DNA of 64,000 nucleotides from Methylocaldum marinum (GCF_003584645.1 NZ_AP017928.1:4540833-4604832), one strand, 5' to 3'; numbered from the stretch's first letter, positions 32,746 through 41,881 are shown. The notes: generated from the letters alone by a model not told the origin. Translations and numbers: made by a program.

Positions 32746-34587
32746 GTGTCTGTAAGAAAACTCGATTTTTTCATGGTTTTGCTGACTCACTGGGAGTCAC
32801 GTCAGCCGTTTTTCGGCCCAGGCCAGCCTTTTTTCCCGCCAGGCGCACTCCATGATGCCAATTTGCCATTTGGGGGCAAATTTTGGACGCACCTTTCCTG
32901 CACTTCGGGATTTTTCTGCCATCAGCCCTGTCTTTAGGCCGCTTTTTTATACGGCCCTCGTCGTCGATCCGCCGCTTGTTGTTCTTGCTCGCGTAAAACG
33001 GCTCCCAGGCGCTGAATGTTGCGCGCCACGACCGCGAGGGCAACATAGCGCTTGAAGCCGTCAATGCCATGATCGGGACATTTGTCCAGGCCATGCACAC
33101 CGAGTGCATTGATTGCCGATTCAACAGCCGAGTGTTGGCGGCGCAGGCGGACAAATGTCGGGTCGGATTCGCGGACTTTGTCGGCTTCCGATAGCCGGCC
33201 TTTTTTCGGCAATATGACGTTTTCCAGGTGTTGCTTGAGCTCGACCTGATTACTTGGACTGTGAAAGCCCTTGTCCAAGCGGATGGCCGTTACTGCCGGA
33301 AAGCGGGTTTGGCTGTGTTCGACCAGGGACACGGCGATTTGATCGTCGGTGGTTTTTTCCATGACTTGATGGTGTAGGATGAAGCGGTGTTGATCTTCGA
33401 CGACCGCCACCCGCAAGCCCAATTCGACCGGTACGCCCGCCTTGCCTTTGCTGATCCACTCGGTATGGGGCTGAAAAATGGAAAAGACTTTTTCGCCATG
33501 CGGAATGGTTTCACCTCGCAGGACGCGGCGACGAATCTGGTCGATCTGCCGCTCGGCATGCGCCAGGTAGGCATCAAGGTCTGCCAACATCGGTGTCGGT
33601 AGGCCATGCGCTTGGTTCAGGCGTTGCCGGGTAGCATGTGCCCGTTGCTGATAGGCTTCAGCTTGGTCGAGATAGGTCTGATAAGCCGTTTCGATTTGCG
33701 CCTGCTTGGCCTGCCGCTTGGCTTCATCTTGTGAGGTGGAATGCTTGAGCTTTTGAATCAGACGGTAGCTTTTCTTGAAACACCGCAAGTGATAAGCGCT
33801 TTGCCGCCATTCGGTCAAATCCAATGTATCGCAGAGTGCCGCACAGGTTTGAATGGCTTTGCGAATCGCATCCCACAGCAAGTTGGTATCGGTGGGGAAA
33901 TGCACGTGGGTTTTGACCACAAAGGAATCAGCGCGGGCTTTGAGGCTTTCCTCGGCGTTTTTTTTTAACAGCGAGTGCCCCGCGTTAACCACTTCCTGGT
34001 TGATGCGGTCCAATAGCTCGGGCGTGAACAAGCTGACGTTGTCCCGAATCGTCTGCAACTCGTACTCCTGCTCGTCCAGCCAATCGCTATGCCCCAGCAT
34101 CTGCCGGATCGTCTTGTGTTGGTTGGCCAACTCTTGAATCCGGTCGTAATCCGCATCGAGACCCAAGCGCAGTACGCCCAACACCCGTATCTTCCACTGC
34201 TCCATGCCAGGCCGCCCGGTTTGGCGGTTGGCTTTGCCTTGCCCGTTCGCACGGTCAGGTATCATCTCTTCCAGAATGGCAAATACCCGCTGACGCAAGC
34301 TGACCTCGGTATAAATGTATTGCAGTCCACGCAGTAATTGAGGGATGTCATCGCGCGATTTGGGATCGAGGACGATGGCGGCAATATCGGTTTCACCGAA
34401 TTTGAGTTGTGGCTGAATGACGGTACGCATACGATTTCGGGTAACGAAGATTTTGGTTTTTAGGTGGTTGCAGGCTGATTTTCGCCCGAAATAGGGCAAA
34501 ACTGGTGTCAGAACAACACATCTTCGTGCTGCGAAATAATTATAATACATTGATAGTTATGACTTTAATTGATTTCCGTTCAGGCAC
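32746..34587 (-). mobile_element. ISNCY-like insertion sequence with target duplication
   Basis: 1842 bases. Ends GTGTCTGTAAGAAAAC at 32746 and the complement of GTGCCTGAACGGAAAT at 34587, 11 of 16 matching. The flanking TAATTA at 32740-32745 and 34588-34593 is the target duplication. Removing the element restores a continuous IS1 end, which confirms the boundaries. Confidence 0.8.
32934..34430 (-). CDS. ISNCY (ISDol1-like) transposase
   Basis: 498 residues from ATG 34430 (MRTVIQPQLKFGETDI). Starts with the family-typical FDPKSRDDIPQLLRGLQY-like segment (here LDPKSRDDIPQLLRGLQY), a helical DNA-binding region about 40-150, and a C-terminal DDE-type core with RLDKGFHSPSNQVELKQHL, FSIFQPHTEWISKGKAG and RRQHSAVESAINALGVHGLD. 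Open throughout, so possibly active. The ISNCY family name is from recalled similarity. Confidence 0.85.
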   Translation of the reverse strand: MRTVIQPQLKFGETDIAAIVLDPKSRDDIPQLLRGLQYIYTEVSLRQRVFAILEEMIPDRANGQGKANRQTGRPGMEQWKIRVLGVLRLGLDADYDRIQELANQHKTIRQMLGHSDWLDEQEYELQTIRDNVSLFTPELLDRINQEVVNAGHSLLKKNAEESLKARADSFVVKTHVHFPTDTNLLWDAIRKAIQTCAALCDTLDLTEWRQSAYHLRCFKKSYRLIQKLKHSTSQDEAKRQAKQAQIETAYQTYLDQAEAYQQRAHATRQRLNQAHGLPTPMLADLDAYLAHAERQIDQIRRRVLRGETIPHGEKVFSIFQPHTEWISKGKAGVPVELGLRVAVVEDQHRFILHHQVMEKTTDDQIAVSLVEHSQTRFPAVTAIRLDKGFHSPSNQVELKQHLENVILPKKGRLSEADKVRESDPTFVRLRRQHSAVESAINALGVHGLDKCPDHGIDGFKRYVALAVVARNIQRLGAVLREQEQQAADRRRGPYKKAA

Positions 34588-34626
34588 TAATTATACATTG
34601 TAGTATATAAACGAAATGGTGGTGGG

Positions 34627-35094
34627 TCAATTTAGTGGAAAGCAGTGGCGATTAATGAAGAGGCCGATCACCCCATCGTGAAGCAACTCAGATTTTGAAA
34701 AGCAGAGCGTTTTGCGAGTTAAGCGCTTGATGCGAGTGCGTAACAAAAGGTTTTTGTTTTCGATCTTTTGCGTATATTTCTTACCAATGACGTGCTGGTT
34801 TGCCGGAATGAACGCCGCATAGCTTGGCCAATCATCGGTGTAATAGGTTCGAATATTGAAAACGCGCAGATTGGCGATCAATTGTTCGCAAACGTCCTCT
34901 TTGCGCCGCCCAAACACAAATGACAAAATGCATCCGGTGGCGGCGTCGATGGCGTACCAGAGCCAACGTTGGTTCTTCTTGCGAGCCACATAGCTCCACT
35001 GTTCGTCCGCCTGAACATCCATCGGCGAATCAAAGAGATGCCTGATTTCCACGGCGATTTCCCGAGAGCCGATGTAAGGATTCACCGTGACCAC
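34627..35094 (-). CDS. insB: IS1 transposase, InsB part (read by frameshift)
   Basis: Carries the DDE core: ADEQWSYVARKKNQRWLWYA, TYYTDDWPSYAAFIP and the C-terminal RIKRLTRKTLCFSKS typical of IS1 InsB. The independent GTG at 35094 is unlikely to be used; a -1 slip on the A7 run (T7 on the plus strand, 35105-35111) joins it to InsA as the InsAB' transposase, as in classical IS1. The stop lies in the inverted repeat. Confidence 0.88.
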   Translation of the reverse strand: MVTVNPYIGSREIAVEIRHLFDSPMDVQADEQWSYVARKKNQRWLWYAIDAATGCILSFVFGRRKEDVCEQLIANLRVFNIRTYYTDDWPSYAAFIPANQHVIGKKYTQKIENKNLLLRTRIKRLTRKTLCFSKSELLHDGVIGLFINRHCFPLN

Positions 35095-35357
35095 TTCGGT
35101 GGACTTTTTTTCAGTGTAGACATGACTGTGTTTTTCCCAATCCCGAGAACACGAGCGGTATCTCGAATACCACTGCCATTCATCGCCATGTCAACAATCT
35201 GTTCTTTGATACCGGACTCGTAGGCCCGGTAAATGTATTCGGTCTTGAAGGTGCGCCCACAGTGCTTGCAACGAAAGCGGGGGTAACCACTCTGTGTACC
35301 ATAGCGCACCACATCGGAACTTTTACAGTATTTGCACGGAATCGTTTGATAGGCCAT
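35082..35357 (-). CDS. insA: IS1 InsA (DNA-binding regulator)
   Basis: 91 residues from ATG 35357 (MAYQTIPCKYCKSSDV), the same length as classical InsA. Zinc-finger cysteines in CKYCKS and FRCKHCGRTF, then a helix-turn-helix (GSGIRDTARVLGIGKNTVMS). It binds the ends and represses; the frameshifted fusion with InsB transposes. Confidence 0.9.
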   Translation of the reverse strand: MAYQTIPCKYCKSSDVVRYGTQSGYPRFRCKHCGRTFKTEYIYRAYESGIKEQIVDMAMNGSGIRDTARVLGIGKNTVMSTLKKSPPKWSR

Positions 35358-35496
35358 TGGTCCAGTCAATGCTTAAGCTAAGAAATAATTGTACATTGTA
35401 GTATATAAACTACTTAAACCCACCACCAACGAAATAAACCCACCACCCATCGCGAAAATCTTCTACAACTCGGCTTTCGGATTCCAACAAAGCCCG

Positions 35497-35689
35497 CGTA
35501 GGATGCGGTGACGAAGGAACCGCATCGTTCGAGTTCGTCTTCCGATGCGCTCCAATCGCCAACGGTCATCCGGGGAAGGGGTTGGCCGGCGCTCCCGGCC
35601 AAGCCGTTTGCGATTGGAGCGCCCGGATGACCCTTCCAATCGCAAACGGTCGCTTTAGTCGCGACCCTTCCAATCGCAAAGGAGCATCA
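35497..35689 (+). repeat. Repeat family GTAGGATGCGGTGACGAAGG with CCAATCGCAAACGG units
   Basis: A palindromic stem GATGCGGT ... ACCGCATC, then repeated units CCAATCGC(C/A)AACGG and GTCGCTTTAGTCGCGACCCT. Related copies lie at 44064-44225 and, cut by IS66, at 28340-28381. It fills the gap between IS1 and intron copy B; no gene is seen. Confidence 0.8.
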
Positions 35690-37273
35690 ACGGGGTCAGG
35701 TCTTGGTTGCGGCTGGGCAATGCTGCACATTCTAGCGGGTGAGAATCCCGCCCCAGTAACCGCTAGCCACGGGCTGGGTATCGAGCCTTGCAGGCGAACT
35801 GGTAACAGTGCGCTTGATGCGTAGGCACGAAAGCAGGCGAGGAGCCATGGTAACGGATCATGCCGACCGTGAAGGTGTAGAGTCCCGAAATGACCGCATT
35901 GGAAAGGGCCGATGGTATCAAGACGCCAGCAGGCAACAGCGCGACCTTGGTTATGGTGAGAATGTCGCGACCACCCGGGATCGTAGGCCGCTTCGAGCCA
36001 GACAATAAGAATGGGCAGTAACCCAGGAGATCCCCTCGTCGGCGCGTAGTCTGCGCATGTCCCGACAAGCCTGAATAGCAAGGACGGAAACAGGGACGAG
36101 AGGAAGTCGGAGGCACCCATGATAGCGAAGAATGCGGGTAATGCTGCGGGAGCCAAGGGGTGCCGGTTTGAGATCATCCCGAAGGCCGGATGGACAGCTT
36201 CGAAGCTCAACCGGGCAACAAGGCAGCGGGAACCGACAAGGTCAGTCAAGCGGAATACGCACAGGGCGTGGAAGAGCGGATTAAAGCGCTTTCAGCCGGA
36301 CGACGTAGTCTCAATTACCGACCCCAACCGGTTCGGCGTGTCTATATTCCCAAGGGCAATGGAAAGCAACGGCCATTGGGCATGCCTTGCTTTGAAGACC
36401 GGCTCGTACAACATCGCCTGTCCGGGATACTGCAAGCGATCGGGGAGCCTGAATTTCGCAACTGTTCGTACGGGTTTCGCCCGGATCGTAACGCACATCA
36501 AGCGCTTGCGCGGTTAGGCGAGAGGGTCACCAATCACAACACCCAATGGCTCGTCGAGGCTGACATCAAAGGATTCTTTGACTATGTGGCTTGCTTTACG
36601 AGTGAAGCCGATGCACGGCGATTCATGGATGAGATGGCGGAACGGCTGGCCGAATTGGGGCTGGAAGTCGAGCCGAGTAAAACCTGCCTGCTACGCTTTG
36701 GCAACAGGGCAGCGACAGACTGCCGTAAGGATAGCGTGAAACGAGCACCGGCTTTTAACTTTCTGGGCTTTACACACTACGTAGGCAAAAGCCGGAAGGG
36801 GCGCTTTGTGCTCGGGCGTAAAAGCCAGCGTGAGCGGATCGTCAAGAAGCTGAAGGACGTGGGCGACCGGCTATCGGCGCTACGTATCGAAGGAGGTCAA
36901 GCGATGATGGATTATGCCAGGCGCCACCTGCAAGGGCAGGTCGGGTATGATGCGGTTAGCGGTAATATCCGCCAAGTACGCACCTATGCCTACCGGATCA
37001 GCCGGTTGCTATTCAAAGGGCTAAACCGGCGCAGCCAGAGGCGCAGTGTGTCGTGGGATCGGTTTAGCGAAGTCCTGTCAAGCTGGATGCCATCGTTGCG
37101 AATCCGGCACAATCTATACCCCAAACCACTGTGGACGACTCAAGCTGGGAGCCGGATGGTGTAACGCTCCAAGTCCGGTTCTGCGGGGGCTGCGAGACGT
37201 ACTGATTCATCGGGATTCTCGTAGCTACTCTCCCGATCACGCGTGATTACAAGACCTGACCCCATTGGTGTGC
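35690..37273 (+). mobile_element. Group II intron copy B, full ends, RT internally deleted
   Basis: The longest of three copies. Begins AACGGGGTCAGGTCTTGG, runs about 430 bases of conserved non-coding 5' RNA domains, then the reverse-transcriptase gene, domain V (GAGCCGG ... CCGGTTC) at 37149-37181 and the 3' end CAAGACCTGACCCC at 37250-37263 followed by ATTGGTGTGC. The first and last 14 bases (GGGGTCAGGTCTTG / CAAGACCTGACCCC) are exact inverted copies. Confidence 0.85.
36190..37164 (+). pseudogene. Group II intron reverse transcriptase/maturase lacking the YADD block
   Basis: An open 324-codon frame. RT blocks 0-2 are present up to EADIKGFFD, then the sequence jumps to YVACFTSEADARRFMDEMAE, which normally follows the YADD motif. 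About one third of the polymerase, with the catalytic aspartates, has been removed in frame. The thumb and maturase parts remain (FLGFTHYVGKSRKGRFVLGR, QVRTYAYRISRLLFKGLNRR), ending LYPKPLWTTQAGSRMV inside domain V. It could still bind RNA as a maturase but not reverse transcribe. Confidence 0.85.
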
Positions 37274-37503
37274 GTTGGCAGGTTTGAAGTTCGGGTTTAT
37301 CATTACGGTCAGGGGCTTCGCCGATACTCCGTGAGCGGCGCGCCTTTTACCAACACGTTAGGACTTTTGCGCGTAAGTGACCGCTCCCCCTCGTCGGGCT
37401 TCGTGGCGGATCTGGTGGGTAGCAGGTTCCTGTGGTAGCGTTCATTTGGCAGGCATGCCGCTCCCGGTGCAAGGAAAGTCCAAAATAACAAGGAGATACG
37501 TTA

Positions 37504-38268
37504 ATGCTGAACCTTAATCTTAGGCCTGCCGACAAGGACGCAATTGAGCGATTCATGGAAAATGCGTCGGAAGAGGATATCAGCGCATTTGAAGAGATGC
37601 TTAATCATGCATCGAACGATCCTCGTTGGGTCCGATACTTTCGCGCCGCTTACAACCAACCTATAACGTGGTGGATGGGAATCATCCAGATACAGATGGT
37701 TCTCGGCTGGTGGGGGCGAGAGCACCAGGTGCGCGCTCAGATTCGCCAAAGTCTCATATCGAAAGCGCTTGCTACGGCACTTGACGAGACCAACAGGGAA
37801 AAGACGGCAGAGACCTCTTGGCGATTTCTAAAGATCGCCGTTCGGCAACCTGAATTCTACGGGCGGCTACACGGCGGCATATTTACAAACTACGCTACTA
37901 CAGGAGGGCGGTACGGATCCTCGCGGCTGCCATTCTGGAAGGTGATGGCTCCGGCCGCCGTTACCAACTTTATAATCGCCGGTTTCGGAGCAGTGGTCGG
38001 CATATCGTCCCATGGTATACGTTCGCCCGAAGACCTAATCTCGGCAATATTGTTTGGCGAGGTAAAACATCTGGATAAACATAGTATCCCCTTGCCGCCG
38101 GGCTGGGAAAACGAGCTGGAGCAGAGCGGGTCCGGAGCGGCTGTTTGGAGTCAGCTTAACACGATGAAAAAGCTGAACCGGATTGCACCGCAACCGGTTC
38201 CGGTGGAAACGTTCTGTCGGAACTCTCAGAACCGGGAGTTTGCTTTTTGCAAACCCTACCAAGGGTGA
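37504..38268 (+). CDS. Unknown 254-aa protein, accessory island
   Basis: ATG 37504 follows AAGGAGATACGTTA. An acidic helical start (ADKDAIERFMENASEEDISA), a tryptophan-rich patch (ITWWMGIIQIQMVLGWWG), one probable membrane segment at about 160-182 (VMAPAAVTNFIIAGFGAVVG) and a C-terminal tail with two cysteines. I do not recognise a family. It is followed after seven bases by a small multi-helix membrane protein, the same soluble/membrane pairing seen elsewhere in this island. The preceding 230 bases hold no gene. Confidence 0.65.
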   Translation: MLNLNLRPADKDAIERFMENASEEDISAFEEMLNHASNDPRWVRYFRAAYNQPITWWMGIIQIQMVLGWWGREHQVRAQIRQSLISKALATALDETNREKTAETSWRFLKIAVRQPEFYGRLHGGIFTNYATTGGRYGSSRLPFWKVMAPAAVTNFIIAGFGAVVGISSHGIRSPEDLISAILFGEVKHLDKHSIPLPPGWENELEQSGSGAAVWSQLNTMKKLNRIAPQPVPVETFCRNSQNREFAFCKPYQG

Positions 38269-38275
38269 TCGGGTG

Positions 38276-38530
38276 ATGGACCTAATCACTCTTCTGTCAA
38301 ACAAGAAGCGCTTGGCGGCGTTTTTTCCGCTGACCGTAGCATTTTTCGCTGCCGGCGTCTTAGGTTTCGCACGCTTTCCCGTTGTTACGGGCCTCGCCCT
38401 GGGGCTGATGATGTTACTGATGTTCTTTGAAGGTGCACTTCCTACATCTGCAATTCATGCGCGGTTGGTTCACTTAGCACTGTCGTTGGGCCTGTTCGGC
38501 GCGATGCTGTGGTCCGTGCTGCGTGGTTGA
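38276..38530 (+). CDS. Small membrane protein, possible partner of the 254-aa protein
   Basis: 84 residues from ATG 38276, seven bases after the preceding stop. Two to three membrane helices at about 13-30 (FFPLTVAFFAAGVLGFA), 34-52 (VVTGLALGLMMLLMFF) and 63-82 (RLVHLALSLGLFGAMLW). No family recognised. By position it could be an immunity protein for its neighbour; nothing in the sequence proves it. Confidence 0.6.
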   Translation: MDLITLLSNKKRLAAFFPLTVAFFAAGVLGFARFPVVTGLALGLMMLLMFFEGALPTSAIHARLVHLALSLGLFGAMLWSVLRG

Positions 38531-38655
38531 CCGCGTGCGGTGGGTGGCGTCGTTGCACTGCGGGCCGGAAGCGTAACGAAGCGTAAGCATCCTTGAGATT
38601 TGTTGCCCACGGTCCCACTTGGTCACGCTCTAGGAGCTGATGGGGTGGTCGACTG

Positions 38656-38943
38656 ATGTTGCAGCTAACCGATTCTGAGCGCCAGGCGTTGGAGGCGCTG
38701 AGCCGGTCACGGCTGCGTCTGGAGGCCGATCAGGCCCGCGCGACCTTGCTCAGCGCCGAGGGCTGGTCGAGTGCTGCGGTGGCCGAGGTGGTCGCCGCGC
38801 GCGCCGAGGGGCTGCGGGTGCGCCACTCGCCGTGGCGGCCCGGCCATCGTGGCGAGCGCACGCTCGCCGAGCTTGAGCGCATTCTGGATGCGCCACGGGC
38901 TGCCAGCGGTAAAACAGGGTCAGTTCTAACATTCCAACATTAA
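38656..38943 (+). pseudogene. IS630-like transposase N-terminal remnant
   Basis: The first 45 residues (LTDSERQALEALSRSRLRLE, QARATLLSAEGWSSAAVAEV) are the winged-helix start of an IS630-type transposase. The sequence then degenerates (ERTLAELERILDAPRA) and ends without a DDE domain. Different from the IS630 fragment at 31435. Confidence 0.6.
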
Positions 38944-39002
38944 TCCCGGTCATTCTGCTCCAATCTTCGCACAGCTCGGCTCACCGTCATATATGCGCGG
39001 AA

Positions 39003-39895
39003 ACGGGGTCAGGTCTTGGTTGCGGCTGGGCAATGCTGCACATTCCAGCGGGTGAGAATTCCGCCCCAGTAACCGCTAACCACGGGCTGGGTATCGAGCC
39101 TTGCAGGCGAACTGGTAACAGTGCGCTTGATGCGTAGGCACGAAAGCAGGCGAGGAGCCATGGTAACGGATCATGCCGACCGTGAAGGGGTAGAGTCCCG
39201 AAATGACCGCATTGGAAAGGGCCGATGGTATCAAGACGCCAGCAGGCAACAGCGCGACCTTGGTTATGGTGAGAATGTCGCGACCACCCGGGATCGTAGG
39301 CCGCTGCGAGCCAGACAATAAGAATGGGCAGTAACCCGGGAGATCCCCTCGTCGGCGCGTAGTCTGCGCATGTCCCGACAGGCCTGAATAGCAAGGACGG
39401 AAACAGGGACGAGAGGAAGTCGGAGGCACCCATGATAGCGAAGAACGCGGGTAATGCTGCGGGAGCAAAGGGGTGCCGGTTTGAGATCATCCCGAAGGCC
39501 GGATGGACAGCTTCGAAGCTCAACCGGGCAACAAGGCAGCGGGAACCGACAAGGTCAGTAAAGCGGAATACGCACAGGGCGTGGAAGAGCGGATTAAAGC
39601 GCTGTCAGCCGGACGACGTAGTCTCAATTACCGACCCCAACCGGTTCGGCGTGTCTAAACCGGCGCAGTGTGTCGTGGGATCGGTTTAGCGAAGTCCTGT
39701 CAAGCTGGATGCCATCGTTGCGAATTCGGCACAATCTATACCCCAAACCACTGTGGATGACTCAAGCTGGGAGCCGGATGGTGTAACGCTCCAAGTCCGG
39801 TTCTGCGGGGGCTGCGAGACGTACTGATTCATCGGGATTCTCGTAGCTACTCTCCCGATCACGCGTGATTACAAGACCTGACCCCATTGGTGTGC
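39003..39895 (+). mobile_element. Group II intron copy C, smallest, most deleted
   Basis: Keeps the complete 5' non-coding part (AACGGGGTCAGGTCTTGG onward, about 430 bases nearly identical to copy B), a 51-codon stub of the RT, domain V at 39771-39803 and the 3' end CAAGACCTGACCCC at 39872-39885. The deletion joins GTGTCTA to AACCGGCGCAG, and a second 12-base loss removes one of two GGCGCAG repeats. Confidence 0.85.
39503..39658 (+). pseudogene. RT stub in intron copy C
   Basis: 51 residues from MDSFEAQPGNKAAGTDKVS to PQPVRRV, then a stop made by the deletion junction (GTCTAA). Only RT block 0 remains. No activity possible. Confidence 0.8.
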
Positions 39896-40058
39896 TTTTT
39901 GATTAATCCTTTGTTTTCAGATGGTTACGTGACATAGTATACCACAAGCTCCTTAACTTAACGGCATTGCTAGTAGAGGAGCCTCGCTCAGGGTGGCATG
40001 GGAACAAGCAGCTAAATACCCCGGTTGCCTGATTAAGTCATAGCTCTGAAGTATCACA

Positions 40059-40433
40059 CTATTCCAAGAGACCAAGACTGTCGAAAAAACCAAGAAGCGG
40101 AAACGAAAGCCCTGTAAGCATAAGTAACCAATAAAAAAAACCTGCTAATAGCCTATCGAATATACTGGTATTACATTGAAGCAATTCAGCATCCGCATAA
40201 AGTGAAGATAATGAGCTACGTTTAAGTTTTTTCGTTATGAATTCTGGCAATGCTAAAGCTTGTGCAACGTTAATAATATCCCAGCCACTCACAAACTCGA
40301 TACCAAGTGCATGCTTGGTTTTGGGATTCCTTCTTAGTTTGCGAACAGTTATTTGCCCAAACGTAACATAAAGGATCATTACAATAACCGATATCCCAAT
40401 CAGAATTCCAACAAGCAATGTCATCGTCTTCAT
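40059..40433 (-). CDS. Small two-helix membrane protein, putative immunity copy 3
   Basis: 124 residues. Membrane helices at about 5-27 (LVGILIGISVIVMILYVTF) and 96-117 (FFYWLLMLTGLSFPLLGFF). Shares with the copies at 40779 and 42502 the block after helix 1, FGQITVRKLRRNP, and GIEFVSGWDIINVAQALALP, but is the most diverged of the three. It starts four bases inside the end of the effector fragment 40430-40717 (ATGA), the same coupling as in the other two pairs. Confidence 0.75.
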   Translation of the reverse strand: MKTMTLLVGILIGISVIVMILYVTFGQITVRKLRRNPKTKHALGIEFVSGWDIINVAQALALPEFITKKLKRSSLSSLYADAELLQCNTSIFDRLLAGFFYWLLMLTGLSFPLLGFFDSLGLLE

Positions 40434-40717
40434 AAGTAATTTATCCTGTTCAGAATGGAATCATAAACATCTCCGGCATTATTCTTAATGATATTATTAG
40501 TCCATATAGAAGTAGCAGCTGCTACGCCCGCTACTGCAACACCACCAACAATCAACCCTACCCATCCAACTGGAGTTGCGAGTACCAAAAATCCTAGTGC
40601 AGCACTACCTATATTTACTGCGGCTGTACCGGCGATGGCGCTAGCCGCAAAACTACTGGACTCAATAAACAACTCCCGTTCCCCATTCACGCCTGCCTGA
40701 TAACTGGATAGTTTCAT
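40430..40717 (-). CDS. C-terminal effector-domain copy 3 (orphan module)
   Basis: 95 residues from ATG 40717 (MKLSSYQAGVNGEREL). It corresponds only to the last 95 residues of the 321-aa protein: SYQAG, ERELFIESSSFAASA, then the hydrophobic glycine-rich hairpin ATPVGWVGLIVGGVAVAGVA and a short tail GDVYDSILNRINYL. No N-terminal domain exists upstream; the preceding bases are a spacer also present after pair 1. The frame can also be opened at 40786, but the equivalent region of copy 1 has a stop, so 40717 is preferred. Confidence 0.7.
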   Translation of the reverse strand: MKLSSYQAGVNGERELFIESSSFAASAIAGTAAVNIGSAALGFLVLATPVGWVGLIVGGVAVAGVAAATSIWTNNIIKNNAGDVYDSILNRINYL

Positions 40718-40778
40718 GGGCCTAATGAAATGTGCGGACCAGTCCAGGCGGCGGCTAGAGATATGTTTATTAAATGCC

Positions 40779-41153
40779 TCAGTCAAATAAACCTATCTTG
40801 TATAAAATTAAGAGTAACAATGTATATAAATTGGATACTAAAAAAATCCCCCAGAAAACTCTGGCGAATATCCGATCAAAAAGGGTAGTATTTTGATATA
40901 GCGCTTGGTAATCAGCGGCCAGGTATGACAAGGTAGAGCGACTAGCTCTTTCTCTAAACCATTTAGGAGCAGATAATGCGCTGGCCACATTAAGAATGTC
41001 ATAGCTACTTACAAACTCGACACCAAGACGCCCTTTCATGTTTGGGTTCTTCCTGAGTTTGCGAACCGTCAATTGACCAAACAACACATATAAAATACAG
41101 GAGAAGAAAATTCCAATGCCACCCAAAGCTAAAAGTTTTGAAAATAAACTCAT
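40779..41153 (-). CDS. Small two-helix membrane protein, putative immunity copy 2
   Basis: 124 residues, very close to copy 1 (42502-42876): both have CILYVLFGQLTVRKLRKNPN, MKGRLGVEFVSSYDILNVAS (S/G varying) and NTTLFDRIFARVFWGI. Differences concentrate in the two membrane helices (about 4-26 and 98-120). Its start overlaps the stop of the effector fragment by four bases. Confidence 0.78.
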   Translation of the reverse strand: MSLFSKLLALGGIGIFFSCILYVLFGQLTVRKLRKNPNMKGRLGVEFVSSYDILNVASALSAPKWFRERASRSTLSYLAADYQALYQNTTLFDRIFARVFWGIFLVSNLYTLLLLILYKIGLFD

Positions 41154-41414
41154 CTTATATCCAGTGAAGTCATTATTGAATCATACCAGCCGCCGCTATT
41201 CTCCTTGAATATACTATTTATTAACATCGATGACCCAGCTGCAGCACCCGCAACAGCCGCTCCTCCAACAATGAGTCCAACCCAGCCTGCTGGCGTGGCA
41301 GCCAGCAAAAGCGCTAGTCCTGCATTTGTAGCAATAATTCCTGTGATACCACTGGCCGCAAAACTACTGGATTCATAAACAGCCCCGCTCCCAATTCCCA
41401 CCTGCCTGATAATT
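41150..41414 (-). pseudogene. C-terminal effector-domain copy 2, cut by IS5-like element and frameshifted
   Basis: Begins at the IS boundary with NYQAGGNWER, then one base is missing relative to copy 1 (GAGCGGGGCTG against GAGCGGGAGCTG), so the frame breaks and is restored only in another phase as YESSSFAASGITG. From there it continues through LLLAATPAGWVGLIVGGAAV to GGWYDSIMTSLDIR. A GTG at 41401 could start an 83-residue product carrying the whole hydrophobic hairpin. Confidence 0.7.
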
Positions 41415-41467
41415 AGACATTATCGGAAACCACCTTTCATAACCGGAACAGAGGAAAAGGCCGGCTA

Positions 41468-41881
41468 TCAATAACTCTGGTTTCGGCAGTAGCTCCTGTA
41501 ATTGTGCAGGCCGCAGGCCAATTCAATGACGACATCGTCGTAGCCTTCCTTGGTGTTCCTGAACACGTCTTTGACGACGCGGCACCGCTTGATTCCCGAG
41601 ATGATGTGTTCGATGATCACGCGGATGCTTGAGTGGAGCCGGTTGGCCTCCTGGTCGTCGGCCGAAAGCCGGCCGTTGCGCGGCCTCTTCTTCGGCTGGT
41701 GGACTGTGACATTCGCCAGTTCGTGTCCCTGGAAGCCGCTGTCGCGATACAGCTCGACGCCGTCGGGGAACCGGGTCCCTTCTTCGTCGCAGATCTTCTT
41801 GTCGTGCTTCTTGCCCTCATGGGTCGAACCCAAGTACTTGACCTGCCTGTCCTCCAGGCCGCCGACAAGGTTGTTCTTCAC
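41468..41881 (-). CDS. IS5-like transposase, DDE part (read by frameshift)
   Basis: 137 residues in the -1 frame relative to the upstream ORF. DDE_Tnp_4-type core: VKYLGSTHEGKKHDKKICDE, ELYRDSGFQGHELANV and the C-terminal glutamate region SSIRVIIEHIISGIKRCRVV. A -1 slip on A8 (41891-41898 as T8 on the plus strand) gives the fused SGKKKCHTVKNNL that related IS5 transposases have. Confidence 0.85.
   Translation of the reverse strand: MKNNLVGGLEDRQVKYLGSTHEGKKHDKKICDEEGTRFPDGVELYRDSGFQGHELANVTVHQPKKRPRNGRLSADDQEANRLHSSIRVIIEHIISGIKRCRVVKDVFRNTKEGYDDVVIELACGLHNYRSYCRNQSY

Larger units (their letters stand above)
34618..35427 (-). mobile_element. IS1 family element, intact, inserted into the end of an older IS1
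   Basis: 810 bases. Inverted ends GGTGGTGGGTCAATTTAGTG and GGTGGTGGGTTTAAGTAGTT. A perfect 8-bp duplication, AACGAAAT, flanks it at 34610-34617 and 35428-35435. It lies a dozen bases from the outer end of the older IS1 remnant. A clean duplication suggests recent insertion. Confidence 0.92.

Noticed and set aside
36119..36517. Separate 132-codon ORF MIAKNAGNAAGAKG in intron copy B (also 30749, 39432)
   Set aside because: It is another frame over the conserved intron and the start of the reverse transcriptase; kept as part of the intron. It could encode the true RT N-terminus before a frameshift, but I cannot show it.
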